A stretch of DNA of 64,000 nucleotides from Halalkalibaculum roseum (lineage in GTDB: Bacteria > Bacteroidota > Rhodothermia > Balneolales > Balneolaceae), in the NCBI RefSeq assembly GCF_011059145.1, contig NZ_JAALLT010000001.1, positions 169,250-233,249 of the forward strand, written 5' to 3'. The notes under the pieces are model-generated. The model saw only the letters and a list, made by a program, of their open reading frames with translations. It did not search any database and was not told the DNA's origin. The position numbers were made by a program, and so were the translations under genes. Shown one piece after another: positions 18,085 to 27,170 of this stretch. Position 1 is the stretch's first letter. Each line of letters starts with the position of its first letter.

Positions 18085-20006
18085 GCTTACAAGAGCTTCA
18101 TATTGGAAACTTTAAATTTTTCAGAGACGTAGATCCAGGTAGTCCACTTCTCAAAATTAATGGAAGGAATCTGCTAATCTATGGTGAAAATGGAAGTGGA
18201 AAATCTGCAATATATTGGGCGTTATATACACTACTTGAATCGAGCATAAAAAAGTCAGATGCTGAAATTGAGAAGTATTTTGATAAACGTAAAAGAGAGA
18301 GTCTTGTTAATATTTATGCTCAGAGTGGTGGGGATGCATACATCGAAGCAGTTATTAAAGATGAACAAGGGAGTAAAAAAAACTATAGAGTTTCGAAAAA
18401 TGATCTGGATGTAAGAGGTGATTCAGATTTACAAGAGAGTAATATGGCATCTGATTTTATCAATTATCGAGTGTTGTTTCAGTTGCATAATCTTAAACAT
18501 TCTAATGAGAATGATTTATTCCCATGGTTCGAAGAGGAAGTGCTACCCTATGTTAAGAGAGGTTCTGAGCCTTGTTTAAATGAATTTGAAGATTTAAAGA
18601 ATGGACCAGATAAAGTTACAGATAAACATGGGGATGAGGTATTTCCAACAGCGTCATTAAGGACAAGTGACGACCCAGGTGAGAAGCAAAATTACGAGTA
18701 CTATAAAAGTTATAAAAATAGAGTAGGGGCTTGGAATGATTGGTTTAAAAAGTATTTAGAACGCATTTTCTTAACTGCTAATTCGATTCTGCAGGATGAT
18801 TTTGCTTATAATTTCAGAATTACTTTTGAAATTAAAAAAAAGGCAAGGTTCAACTTTGAGGCTAGTGATGAAGAAATAGAATTCTATAACCCAAAAGTCT
18901 TTTTAAAGGTAATTGAATATGAGGGTATAGAAAATCCTAAAATACCAAAACCCCATACCTTCTTAAATGAAGCAAGGTGGTCAGCAATAGGGTTAGCCAT
19001 CAGGTTTGCAATTCTCGACCAAAAATTAGATCCCGCTGAACTCAAGTGCTTAGTAATTGATGATATGCTACTTAGTTTAGATATGAGTAATCGTGATGTT
19101 GTAACAAAATTGTTGCTAGAGCGATATTCAAAAGAATATCAAATAATATTCATGACTCACGATATAAGCTACTTTATTTGGCTGAAGCATGAGCTAAAAA
19201 ATAAAGGCCTACTTGATGACAGTACTTGGAAAGCCTTAGAAATGTATGTCAATGAAGGTGAGTCTGGGAACCCGGGTAGCTTTGATGAACCGTTACTTTT
19301 AGAGAGCGAAAGTGAGTTGGCAATTGCACATCGGCATTTTTCCAATCATGATTATCCAGCTGCTGCTAATTATTTACGAAAATGTGCAGAGGATTTGTTG
19401 AGCAATTGGTTGCCAGAAAAATATTGGAAGGATAAAGAAAGTAAAAGTCATCATAATAATAAGATGCCTTTATCAAATATTATTGATGCTGGGATAAAAT
19501 TTTTAACAAGAATTAACCAACCAACTGATCTTTATAAGGAGTTAAGAAAATATGTCAGTATTTTGCTAAACCCATTATCTCATGCAGAAGTTGGGGTGAA
19601 TAGATACAAAGTTGAGATCCAAAGTATATTCGATCTGATTGAAGATATCGAAGCCTTCCATGATTCGATTGAATACAAACCTTTGGCAGCAGGGGGAGAA
19701 ACGTTACAAATGCGAATACCTAAGCCGTCAACCAACCAGATATATACATATGTATTTGATTTGAAAGAGAGCTTATATGAGGTAAATGTTGATGGGGAAA
19801 TAAGTTTATCACAATGTACGGTAAGCTCAAAAGAATGCTTCCCAATTGAAGATGGAAGTATAATTGAAGAAGAGAGGTGTAGATTCGAAAAGTATACTAA
19901 TGAAAAATTGATTCAAGCATATTTGGGTATCTGTGATTATGATGATGAGTTTACTGCAGAAGATGATTACAGGCCGTTCCTATACAAGGATGATGAGAAA
20001 ATCTAA
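18081..20006 (+). CDS. SMC/RecF-like AAA ATPase with helical C-terminal domain
   Basis: A 641-residue protein starting at a GTG that overlaps the methyltransferase stop by four bases. ABC-type ATPase head: Walker A GENGSGKS (35-42), Walker B KCLVIDDMLLSLD (Asp327, Asp328) and H-loop MTHD (His360). The usual long coiled coil is short, as in AAA_15/OLD-like defence ATPases. The C-terminal region (about 410-540; SNHDYPAAANYLRKCAEDLL, LNPLSHAEV) is helical and HEPN-like, though catalytic RX4-6H residues are not convincing. It probably senses or regulates the nucleases encoded by its neighbours. Confidence 0.82.
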   Translation: MSLQELHIGNFKFFRDVDPGSPLLKINGRNLLIYGENGSGKSAIYWALYTLLESSIKKSDAEIEKYFDKRKRESLVNIYAQSGGDAYIEAVIKDEQGSKKNYRVSKNDLDVRGDSDLQESNMASDFINYRVLFQLHNLKHSNENDLFPWFEEEVLPYVKRGSEPCLNEFEDLKNGPDKVTDKHGDEVFPTASLRTSDDPGEKQNYEYYKSYKNRVGAWNDWFKKYLERIFLTANSILQDDFAYNFRITFEIKKKARFNFEASDEEIEFYNPKVFLKVIEYEGIENPKIPKPHTFLNEARWSAIGLAIRFAILDQKLDPAELKCLVIDDMLLSLDMSNRDVVTKLLLERYSKEYQIIFMTHDISYFIWLKHELKNKGLLDDSTWKALEMYVNEGESGNPGSFDEPLLLESESELAIAHRHFSNHDYPAAANYLRKCAEDLLSNWLPEKYWKDKESKSHHNNKMPLSNIIDAGIKFLTRINQPTDLYKELRKYVSILLNPLSHAEVGVNRYKVEIQSIFDLIEDIEAFHDSIEYKPLAAGGETLQMRIPKPSTNQIYTYVFDLKESLYEVNVDGEISLSQCTVSSKECFPIEDGSIIEEERCRFEKYTNEKLIQAYLGICDYDDEFTAEDDYRPFLYKDDEKI

Positions 20007-20056
20007 TTAAGTTAATTATGGGGTAATTATATCAGCAATAGAATAGAGGACTTTTT

Positions 20057-23000
20057 ATGAAACATTTATCAATGAGAGTGGCTTGGCACGATAGCAAATG
20101 GAACGGTACAGTATGTAATAAGCCCAATATAAACAGCTATTGTTTGCAACTTCCAAGAATTTATGAAAATAAGAAAGATGATGAACCTGCAAATGCCGAA
20201 TGGAAAGATTTAGAACCAGAGCAGTTACCACCTTGTAAAGCAGAAGGTGGTGCTTTTATGAGCCCTAATATACATAGACGAGGATTTACCCATCCATATC
20301 AGAGTTTTAGAGACACGCATAAGCATTTGGAGTATACTATATACGAAGTCCCACCATACACTACTTTTGCAGTTCCATATTGGTGGATGTTGGAAAAAAA
20401 TCAAGATCAAATATCTGAAGAGTACCCAAATCTAATTCAAAACTATCAAAAGGCGCCCTTTAGGTCTCCTTGGATTTTTGATCATCAACGCCAGCATGAT
20501 ATTGTAAATAACTTTTTTGGTGAGTTAGATTCAAATGAATCATTGGTTCTTTTTTATACAAAATCTGGTCAACCTATAAATGAAGATATCAGAAGACTTT
20601 TAGTAGGAATAGGAGAAATTACTAAAGTTGGTAATACCTTAAGCTATAAAAAAAGTGGTGAGGGTAATGATTACCCAATTTGGGACCGTCAAATTACTCA
20701 TTCCATTCGTGATCATGTGGATAAAGAGTCTCATAAAGGTTTTTTAATTCCTTACCATGAATATCTTGAACTCCCAGATGATTATGAGTTAAAGGTAGAC
20801 GGAGAAATAAAGACGAAGGATGAGTTATTAGAAGAAATTTCGGTTTCATTATTAGAACTAGGACAGGATCTAAGTAGGATCGATGAATTTTCTTATGGTA
20901 GTGAGCATATCGAAAATAGATCGATGCTAGCTATACTTTCGATGCTGCGTGAAATAGTAACAAGTATTCAGAATCATGGTATTGTAAAAGGACCTTGGAG
21001 GAAAAGGTTACAATGGCTTGGCGAACAAATCGGAAAGACTAAAGATCGAATAGGGCCATTTCCGTCTTTTGGTCAAGCTTTGGTTGCATTTGGATTCAGA
21101 CATGGCCACTTGTTTGCAAAAGATATTTATGACCTTAATCTGTGCGATCCCAAAGGAAATCCTTGGGATGTATTTGATAGGGCATTGCATGGAAGGGTTA
21201 AAGAAATTACATCCGAAAAATATTATCGAGAACTCCAAGAAAAGCAGGCTATTTGGGATGGTTTAAGTTATGAGTTGCAAGAGCTACTCGAGTTGCTTTC
21301 AAGGTTTAATCTAACTGCAAGGCAAATAAAAAAATGGTACAATCCTGATTTACGCAAAAAATTCACTAATCTAAGTACAGAAACCATACTAGCTAATCCC
21401 TATGTATTAGTCGAAGATGATGATCCTGAGGTAGATGAACATGGAGTATCAATTGAAACTATAGACTCCGGGGTATTTGAGGATAAAGCTATTCAGGGAG
21501 ATAGTGTTCCGGCAGATAAGTATCGTGTTGACTCAAATGAAGATAAGCGAAGAGTTCGGGCTGCAATAGTTGAACTTTTAAAACGAGCAGCTGAAGAGGA
21601 TGGAGATACACTACTTTCATTTACTGAAATATGTGAAAGAATAAATGCGCTAAAATTACCTTACGAAATTGAGATAGATACAATATTCTTACAGGCCCAT
21701 GTAGAATATTTAAAAGAGAAATTAACTCATATTACCACAAATTCAATACAAGCCCTCCAATTAAAACATTATGATGATGTTGAAAGTTATTTAAAGAAAG
21801 TATTTGTAGCTCGTGCTCTAAAGGAACTAGAATCAATTAATGAGGATTGGGAAGAATTAATTGTAAAAACTATTGAAGAGACTGGAGCAACTTTTGACCC
21901 AGAGAATCAAAGGCACTTGGATGCATTGGAGGATCAAGCAGAGTCTCTTGAAAAAATCTCAACTCATAAGTTGAGTGTTTTACATGGTCCGGCTGGTACG
22001 GGGAAAACTTCTGTTCTGGGAGCTTTTGTAAAATCAAAAAAACTGAGAGAGGATGGAATTCTGTTACTTGCACCGACAGGTAAAGCCAGGGTTAAATTGG
22101 GTGATATGGCAGGAACAGAAGCATATACGATTGCGCAGTTTCTAACGCGGTTGAAAAGATTTGATTGGAAAAGAATGAAACCCCGCTTTATTGGAAAGAA
22201 AAAATATCGAAGTGAAAGAACCATTATTGTTGATGAATGTTCAATGTTAACTGAGGATGACTTTTATGCTTTGTTTCAAGCTATAGATATGGCTCATGTA
22301 GAACGTATTATACTTGTGGGTGATCCCTATCAATTGCCACCTATTGGAGCGGGGCGTCCTTTTGCTGATTTATGCTCATGGTTAGATGTTGAACACGAAG
22401 ATCAAAGCGAACTGGATAAAAGAAGGAAAAAAGCTGCAAAAGCTTTAGCTAGACTTGAAGTCGTTGTCAGAACGAGCGGTGGTGCTGATTCTGATACATT
22501 AGCGCTTGCTAATTGGTTTGCAGGTCGCAAGGCAGGGAAGAATAATGATTCTATTTTTGAAAGGATTGGAGATAATGAAAAACTAAATGACCTTAGGATT
22601 GAGTTTTGGGAGTCGGATAATGAAATAGAAGATTTATTTAAAGATGTATTAATAGATGAACTTGATCTTAATGGAGAGGGAGATTATCAAAACTTTAATC
22701 GTGCGCTTGGAGCAGAGAAGAATGGTTTTTTCCCTCAGGATAATCCCGAAGTTGTAGAAAATATGCAGATATTGACTCCTCAGAAAAATCCAATATGGGG
22801 GAGTTATTCGCTTAATCGTCTTATTCAAGAAAATTTTAGAGAGCGTCCATCTAATTACTGGGAACGAACTTTGGGTGATCAGCATATTTGGGAAGGGGAT
22901 AAAGTAATTCAATTGAAAAATGAGAAGAGAAAACCTTATAAAGAAGATAAACAATATCAGTTATCTAATGGTCAGATAGGTTATGTATTTGACCAGAGGA

Positions 23001-23737
23001 AAAATTATTTAAACGTTTATTTTTCGGGACATCCGAAGCTTAGTTTTGGGTTTTCTAGTCATGACTTCGATGAAGAGGGTGGATTAATTGAATTGGCATA
23101 CACTATAACAATTCATAAAAGCCAAGGAAGCGATTTTAATAAGGTGTTTTTAATTATTCCTAAAGACAGCCCTTTGTTATCAAGAGAATTACTTTATACA
23201 GGGTTAACTCGGGCAAAAGACCAACTAGTTTTATTAGTAGAAGGAGATGACTTCAGTTGGATAAGCAAGTATTCTAATGCCGATAGTTCTCTTACAGCTA
23301 GGAGAAATACTTTGTTATTTAATAGTAGTATAAGAAAGACACAGTCTGCAATACCATATGTTGAAAATTTAATACACAAAACTAATGATGGTACTTTTGT
23401 TCGTAGTAAATCAGAAGTGATAATTGCCAATCTATTATATGAGGAAGGAATTGAGTATGAGTATGAACGCCCATTTCAGACTGATGATGGTTGGCGGCTA
23501 CCAGACTTCACGTTTATTGATCCAGCTGGTGATTTAATAATTCTTGAACATTTAGGGTTGTTACATAAGCAAGCATATAAAGAAGACTGGCTTAAGAAGA
23601 AAACATTCTATGAAGACCATGGTTTTATTTTAGGAGAAAATCTCTTTGTAACTGTAGATGATGAGAGAGGGGGTATCAATTCTCAAAAAATAAAGGATCA
23701 AATTATCCCAGAGATTAAAGAGCGTGTATTATTTTAA
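20057..23737 (+). CDS. RecD-like SF1 helicase fused to PD-(D/E)XK nuclease
   Basis: A 1226-residue protein. The N-terminal 250 residues carry RVAWHDSKWNGTVC and YTTFAVPYWWML, a conserved-looking module I cannot name. The helicase core has Walker A HGPAGTGKT (Gly644-Thr651), Walker B VDECS (Asp726), GDPYQLPPIG, ITIHKSQGSDF and LYTGLTRAK, the RecD/Pif1 motif set. The C-terminal domain (about 1110-1220) is a nuclease: RSKSEVIIANLLYE, LPDFTF (Asp1150) and ILEHLG (Glu1164-His1165). Fifty bases after the ATPase gene on the same strand, so likely co-transcribed. Predicted to unwind and degrade DNA. Related to RecD2 in motor, not in flanking domains. Confidence 0.88.
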   Translation: MKHLSMRVAWHDSKWNGTVCNKPNINSYCLQLPRIYENKKDDEPANAEWKDLEPEQLPPCKAEGGAFMSPNIHRRGFTHPYQSFRDTHKHLEYTIYEVPPYTTFAVPYWWMLEKNQDQISEEYPNLIQNYQKAPFRSPWIFDHQRQHDIVNNFFGELDSNESLVLFYTKSGQPINEDIRRLLVGIGEITKVGNTLSYKKSGEGNDYPIWDRQITHSIRDHVDKESHKGFLIPYHEYLELPDDYELKVDGEIKTKDELLEEISVSLLELGQDLSRIDEFSYGSEHIENRSMLAILSMLREIVTSIQNHGIVKGPWRKRLQWLGEQIGKTKDRIGPFPSFGQALVAFGFRHGHLFAKDIYDLNLCDPKGNPWDVFDRALHGRVKEITSEKYYRELQEKQAIWDGLSYELQELLELLSRFNLTARQIKKWYNPDLRKKFTNLSTETILANPYVLVEDDDPEVDEHGVSIETIDSGVFEDKAIQGDSVPADKYRVDSNEDKRRVRAAIVELLKRAAEEDGDTLLSFTEICERINALKLPYEIEIDTIFLQAHVEYLKEKLTHITTNSIQALQLKHYDDVESYLKKVFVARALKELESINEDWEELIVKTIEETGATFDPENQRHLDALEDQAESLEKISTHKLSVLHGPAGTGKTSVLGAFVKSKKLREDGILLLAPTGKARVKLGDMAGTEAYTIAQFLTRLKRFDWKRMKPRFIGKKKYRSERTIIVDECSMLTEDDFYALFQAIDMAHVERIILVGDPYQLPPIGAGRPFADLCSWLDVEHEDQSELDKRRKKAAKALARLEVVVRTSGGADSDTLALANWFAGRKAGKNNDSIFERIGDNEKLNDLRIEFWESDNEIEDLFKDVLIDELDLNGEGDYQNFNRALGAEKNGFFPQDNPEVVENMQILTPQKNPIWGSYSLNRLIQENFRERPSNYWERTLGDQHIWEGDKVIQLKNEKRKPYKEDKQYQLSNGQIGYVFDQRKNYLNVYFSGHPKLSFGFSSHDFDEEGGLIELAYTITIHKSQGSDFNKVFLIIPKDSPLLSRELLYTGLTRAKDQLVLLVEGDDFSWISKYSNADSSLTARRNTLLFNSSIRKTQSAIPYVENLIHKTNDGTFVRSKSEVIIANLLYEEGIEYEYERPFQTDDGWRLPDFTFIDPAGDLIILEHLGLLHKQAYKEDWLKKKTFYEDHGFILGENLFVTVDDERGGINSQKIKDQIIPEIKERVLF

Positions 23738-23804
23738 AAAATCATCAAATCTGAAATAATCGAGTATTTAATTAGGACTGCTAGAGTAATTATATACAAG
23801 AGAT

Positions 23805-24827
23805 ATGAATCTACCTGAAAAAATAGAGCATTATACCTCACAGATCGATTCAATATCTGAGACAATTCTTGAGCAAATGAAGGATGGAAAGTCAAATTGG
23901 GATATGCCTTGGCATGAGGGAATTCCAGAAGCCTGGAATCCGGTAACAGGTAAATTCTATGGTGGCAACAATTTTTTATTGCTTTGGCAGGCCTGTATTA
24001 ATAACAATTATACAACTAACCATTGGGCAACTTTTAAGCAATGGCAAAGAAAAGGCCCTGGAGTAAGGGTAAAAGCCGGTGAAACAGGTACGCTTGTTAT
24101 GTTCGCTATACCAAGGGAAACATCCGATGAAGGAGACGAGCAACAAGAGGGGCAAAAATATTTTGACTTCATTAGTGAGGAAGAAAAGGAAAATGCCCGT
24201 GAAGATTTTTTCTTTAGATATTATTGGGTTTTTAATGCTGATCAAGTAGAAGGATATGATAAAAGTCAGCCAGACCTTTTTACTGAGAATATTTCTGATT
24301 TTGATAGATTAAAGAAGTTCATAAATAAAACAGGTGCAGAAATAAAGAATGGTGGTAATCGAGCCTTTTATACAATAGTTGAGGATTTTATTCAAATGCC
24401 AGAAATGGCAAGATTTAAAGCAGTTAAAGGGAATGGCTCTCAAACGTTGAATTATTACAGCACATTGCTGCACGAAATTATACATTGGACTGGACATGAG
24501 ACAAGATGTGGTAGGAAGTTTGGTTTTAAATTCGGTGATAATGCTTATGCTTTTGAAGAATTAGTTGCGGAGTTAGGTGGGGCCATTTTGACTACACAAT
24601 TTAATACACAGCCATTTCCAAGAGAAGATCATGCTGTCTATTTAAATAGTTGGATAAAAGTGCTCGAAAATGATTTTTCATATTTTACAGAGACTCTTGA
24701 ATTAGCCCGAACTGCAATTTATTGGCTATATCAAGAAACTGATATTCTCCCCTTTGATTTAAAACCTCAATATGGGCGGTCGTTTTCGGAAAGCAGAGTT
24801 AAAAATTGGGAAGCATTGGTAAATTGA
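23805..24827 (+). CDS. ArdC-type antirestriction protein with zincin domain
   Basis: A 340-residue protein. The N-terminal ArdC domain (about 10-150; NWDMPWHEGIPEAWNPVTGK, FYGGNNFLLLW, WATFKQWQRKG) binds single-stranded DNA in known members. The C-terminal metallopeptidase domain (about 190-330) has LLHEIIHWTGH (His223, Glu224, His227) and FEELVAELGG, the third-ligand region. ArdC proteins protect incoming DNA from restriction and normally travel on plasmids and ICEs. Here the gene follows the helicase-nuclease gene by 67 bases on the same strand, so it may be expressed with the operon or be cargo of the element. Confidence 0.87.
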   Translation: MNLPEKIEHYTSQIDSISETILEQMKDGKSNWDMPWHEGIPEAWNPVTGKFYGGNNFLLLWQACINNNYTTNHWATFKQWQRKGPGVRVKAGETGTLVMFAIPRETSDEGDEQQEGQKYFDFISEEEKENAREDFFFRYYWVFNADQVEGYDKSQPDLFTENISDFDRLKKFINKTGAEIKNGGNRAFYTIVEDFIQMPEMARFKAVKGNGSQTLNYYSTLLHEIIHWTGHETRCGRKFGFKFGDNAYAFEELVAELGGAILTTQFNTQPFPREDHAVYLNSWIKVLENDFSYFTETLELARTAIYWLYQETDILPFDLKPQYGRSFSESRVKNWEALVN

Positions 24828-24860
24828 GATATCATTTGAAATGAGTTTCAATTCTTTCAA

Positions 24861-26549
24861 TTAATTTGACTGTTCAAAATCTTCAAGAAGGGTAAGATCT
24901 AATTCCGAAATAAACTTTGGATTAATATTTATACTAGAATTGCATTCATGTTTATGCCTGGCATATTTGAAGTGATCTTTTGTTAGTTCGATTTGTCTAA
25001 AATCATGATGACCACAGAACGGACAAGTTATACCATCATGAATGTTCGAGGCCATATAACATTTTTTACATGATCGTGCTTTTTCACCATACGTTTCAAA
25101 AGCTCTCTTTTCTGATTTGATAATATTTTTAATACGATTTGTTTTTAACCTGTCTGTCTCATCAATTTTTTGCTTTTTTATTAATTCATTGAATTCAATT
25201 TGCAACTTTCTAAGTTCTTTTTGTAATGTTTTCTTTCTTTCAAGTTCTTGGACATAGTTAACATAATCAGGCCATGAATTGTATTTGATCGTAAAACAGT
25301 TTTTATTCTTAGAATTGGCTTCAATAATACCTAGCTGAGATAAATAGTTTAAGTATTCTATTATTGGTTTAAATGGTGATATAATCATATGGTTTTCCGT
25401 ATCTGTAAAAAACCAGCTACCCTTTTCTGCATACCATTTGTCTCTTTTACTACCAATCTCTTTTTGTTTTTGCTTGACAAAATTTAACTCCTCTACAAAT
25501 TCAATTACTCCAAACCGATTCACTACCCATTTTTTAACCTCATTCGCATTGAAAGTAGAATCTATTGGGTTATTGTGGATATACTTAAGAAATATGGCAC
25601 TTTGCCAAGCCTTTGGATGTACGTTAAATATCCAATCGGATGCTATTTCACTGGAAAGTAGAGGTGGGTCCTTTTCTTCGTCGTATTCGATCTGATTTAA
25701 ACTATTGGAAATAAGTGTTTCATTAATTTTAAGTAAATCCAGCTTTCGTTTATAAATCCATTCTTTATCAGCACGTTTGAGTTTCTCCAAATTCTCTAAG
25801 TAAGGCGTTCTTTTTTTCTGCCTTAGCTTTTCAAAATCTTCCTTTTTCTTCGCTTCACGTTTTTTTCTCTTTTTAATTTGTTTATTAATCTTATCAACTT
25901 TTTGCCTTAGTTTTTTTAAGCGCCTTTTAAAGATTAAATCACCCTTAGGATTATTTATCCAGTAGCGATTATTTACATTTCTGTTTACCTCACATTCAAA
26001 TTTTTCCAGATCTAATAGCGTTTCCTCTGTGAGATTACTTAAATCAATTTCTAACATCGGTTCCTGAACTGATTTAATTATCTTTCTTTTCTTTTCGTCC
26101 ACCTCATGGGTTACTTTTATCTCAATATTTAGGGCTTTTCCTTTAACATAAGCAACGACGTCTGGTCTGTAACCTTCTTTAGATACTTCAGTGTCAACAC
26201 GATCAAGTTTTAATTTAGCAGGTCGAATATGAGTTGATTTTCCTTGATGCTGCATATTATCATCATCCACTAAGGAAATAGCCCTTTCATATTTAGGAGT
26301 GTAAATCTCTAATTCGGTTTTTATCACTTGTTTTGCCATGACATGAATGGCAGTTTCTAGTGAACCTTTACATTCTTTTGAATGGTAGTGTGCAAAGTGG
26401 TGTGCTTTTTCGGTCCCGTTATTTTTTGCTACTAGCTTTTTACCACAATTAGGGCACTCGCAACCACAACTTAGACCGTTTGTTACATTAGATATATGAC
26501 AAATTTTATCCCCTTTAAGTCCAAATGGTAATTTTATGTTTCCACTCAT
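24861..26549 (-). CDS. CoiA-like PD-(D/E)XK nuclease with zinc ribbons
   Basis: A 562-residue protein. The N-terminal competence CoiA-like zinc site (CGCECPNCGKKL, about 28-39; HHFAHYHSKEC 50-60) is followed by a nuclease domain with RPDVVAYVKGK (Asp130) and NIEIKVTH (Glu143, Lys145), an intact PD-(D/E)XK triad. A very lysine-rich coiled coil covers about 205-280, a middle region is unassigned, and a second zinc ribbon (CKKCYMAS...CPFCGHH, about 490-515) lies at the end. CoiA is linked to DNA uptake, but relatives in islands are probably DNA-processing or defence nucleases. Transcribed convergently with the ArdC gene. Confidence 0.8.
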   Translation of the reverse strand: MSGNIKLPFGLKGDKICHISNVTNGLSCGCECPNCGKKLVAKNNGTEKAHHFAHYHSKECKGSLETAIHVMAKQVIKTELEIYTPKYERAISLVDDDNMQHQGKSTHIRPAKLKLDRVDTEVSKEGYRPDVVAYVKGKALNIEIKVTHEVDEKKRKIIKSVQEPMLEIDLSNLTEETLLDLEKFECEVNRNVNNRYWINNPKGDLIFKRRLKKLRQKVDKINKQIKKRKKREAKKKEDFEKLRQKKRTPYLENLEKLKRADKEWIYKRKLDLLKINETLISNSLNQIEYDEEKDPPLLSSEIASDWIFNVHPKAWQSAIFLKYIHNNPIDSTFNANEVKKWVVNRFGVIEFVEELNFVKQKQKEIGSKRDKWYAEKGSWFFTDTENHMIISPFKPIIEYLNYLSQLGIIEANSKNKNCFTIKYNSWPDYVNYVQELERKKTLQKELRKLQIEFNELIKKQKIDETDRLKTNRIKNIIKSEKRAFETYGEKARSCKKCYMASNIHDGITCPFCGHHDFRQIELTKDHFKYARHKHECNSSININPKFISELDLTLLEDFEQSN

Positions 26550-26917
26550 AATCTTGAATCATAGTTTTTTAAAACGATGAGGTTTTAGATATCATCTATT
26601 CAATAATTACGATTTGATAATATTTAAGTCAAGAATTGCCATTGGGGAAAATTAAATAACTAAGCCTTGCAAACCACGAATGCCTGCAAGGCTCTATGCA
26701 TCTAAGTTCCCAAATTGAAATGGATCGAGTGTTAGTTCTCCTAAGAATATATAATCCAGCGCGTTTACCAATTTCGATACTCGCAAGATTTTATTAATTC
26801 ATTGCCTATCATAATCCTTGGATAAGGCAACTATTTCTAGAGATTTATAGATCTATTTTTCAACCCGTAGACGTACAAAGAAATGTGGTGGCCATATGTT
26901 GGCCAAGCCCTTAATAA
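26550..26917. other. Intergenic region at right side of island
   Basis: About 370 AT-rich bases. Holds a 9-bp hairpin AGCCTTGCA (26663-26671) / TGCAAGGCT (26685-26693) without a T-run, and TGGCCA-TATGT-TGGCCA at 26889-26905. No gene. Part of this region should carry the promoter of the CoiA-like gene; the island end probably lies here. Confidence 0.45.
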
Positions 26918-26958
26918 AAAAGCCGTAAAGCGTTGATTATATACGCTTTACGGCTTTT
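26918..26958 (-). terminator. Strong hairpin terminator of the tRNA-Arg array
   Basis: Perfect 16-bp stem AAAAGCCGTAAAGCGT (26918-26933) / ACGCTTTACGGCTTTT (26943-26958) with a 9-base loop. On the minus strand a T-run follows, 7 bases after the tRNA 3' end. The A-rich flank on the plus strand means it could act both ways. Confidence 0.88.
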
Positions 26959-26964
26959 GAGTTG

Positions 26965-27038
26965 TACGCCCGGAAGGATTCGAACCCTCAACCTTCTGAT
27001 CCGAAGTCGGACGCTCTATCCAGTTGAGCTACGCGCGC
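26965..27038 (-). tRNA. tRNA-Arg (anticodon TCG), copy 1
   Basis: 74 bases without encoded CCA. D-arm GCTC...GAGC, anticodon loop CTTCGGA (TCG, reads CGA/CGG), T-arm GAGGG-TTCGAAT-CCTTC, acceptor GCGCGCG paired with CGGGCGT. Defects: G-G mismatch at pair 5-68 (copies 2 and 3 have C there), G-U at 1-72 and C-A at 29-41. It is the only one of three tandem copies with intact D- and T-arms, so it is the likeliest functional gene, but its acceptor mismatch is suspicious. Confidence 0.8.
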
Positions 27039-27065
27039 AGATAAAGTCATTAGGTCAAAAAGTAG

Positions 27066-27143
27066 GCCCGCCCCGAGAAATCGGGGGACCCCTCAACCTT
27101 CTGATCCGAAGTCGGACGCTCTATCCAGTTGAGCTACGGGCGC
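27066..27143 (-). pseudogene. Broken tRNA-Arg copy 2 with palindrome in T-arm
   Basis: The 5' half is identical to copy 1 except for a corrected acceptor (GCGCCCG). Where copy 1 has the T-loop and 3' T-stem (about 10 bases), this copy has the palindrome CCCCGA-GAAA-TCGGGG (27071-27086). The acceptor 3' strand is retained only partly. It cannot form a normal T-arm. Confidence 0.7.
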
Positions 27144-27170
27144 AGATAAAGTCATTATGTCAAAAAGTAT

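Noticed and set aside
11219-23737. Assignment to BREX or DISARM
   Set aside because: The methyltransferase resembles PglX and the PLD domain resembles DrmC, but PglZ, BrxC/BrxL, DrmA and DrmB are all absent from the window.
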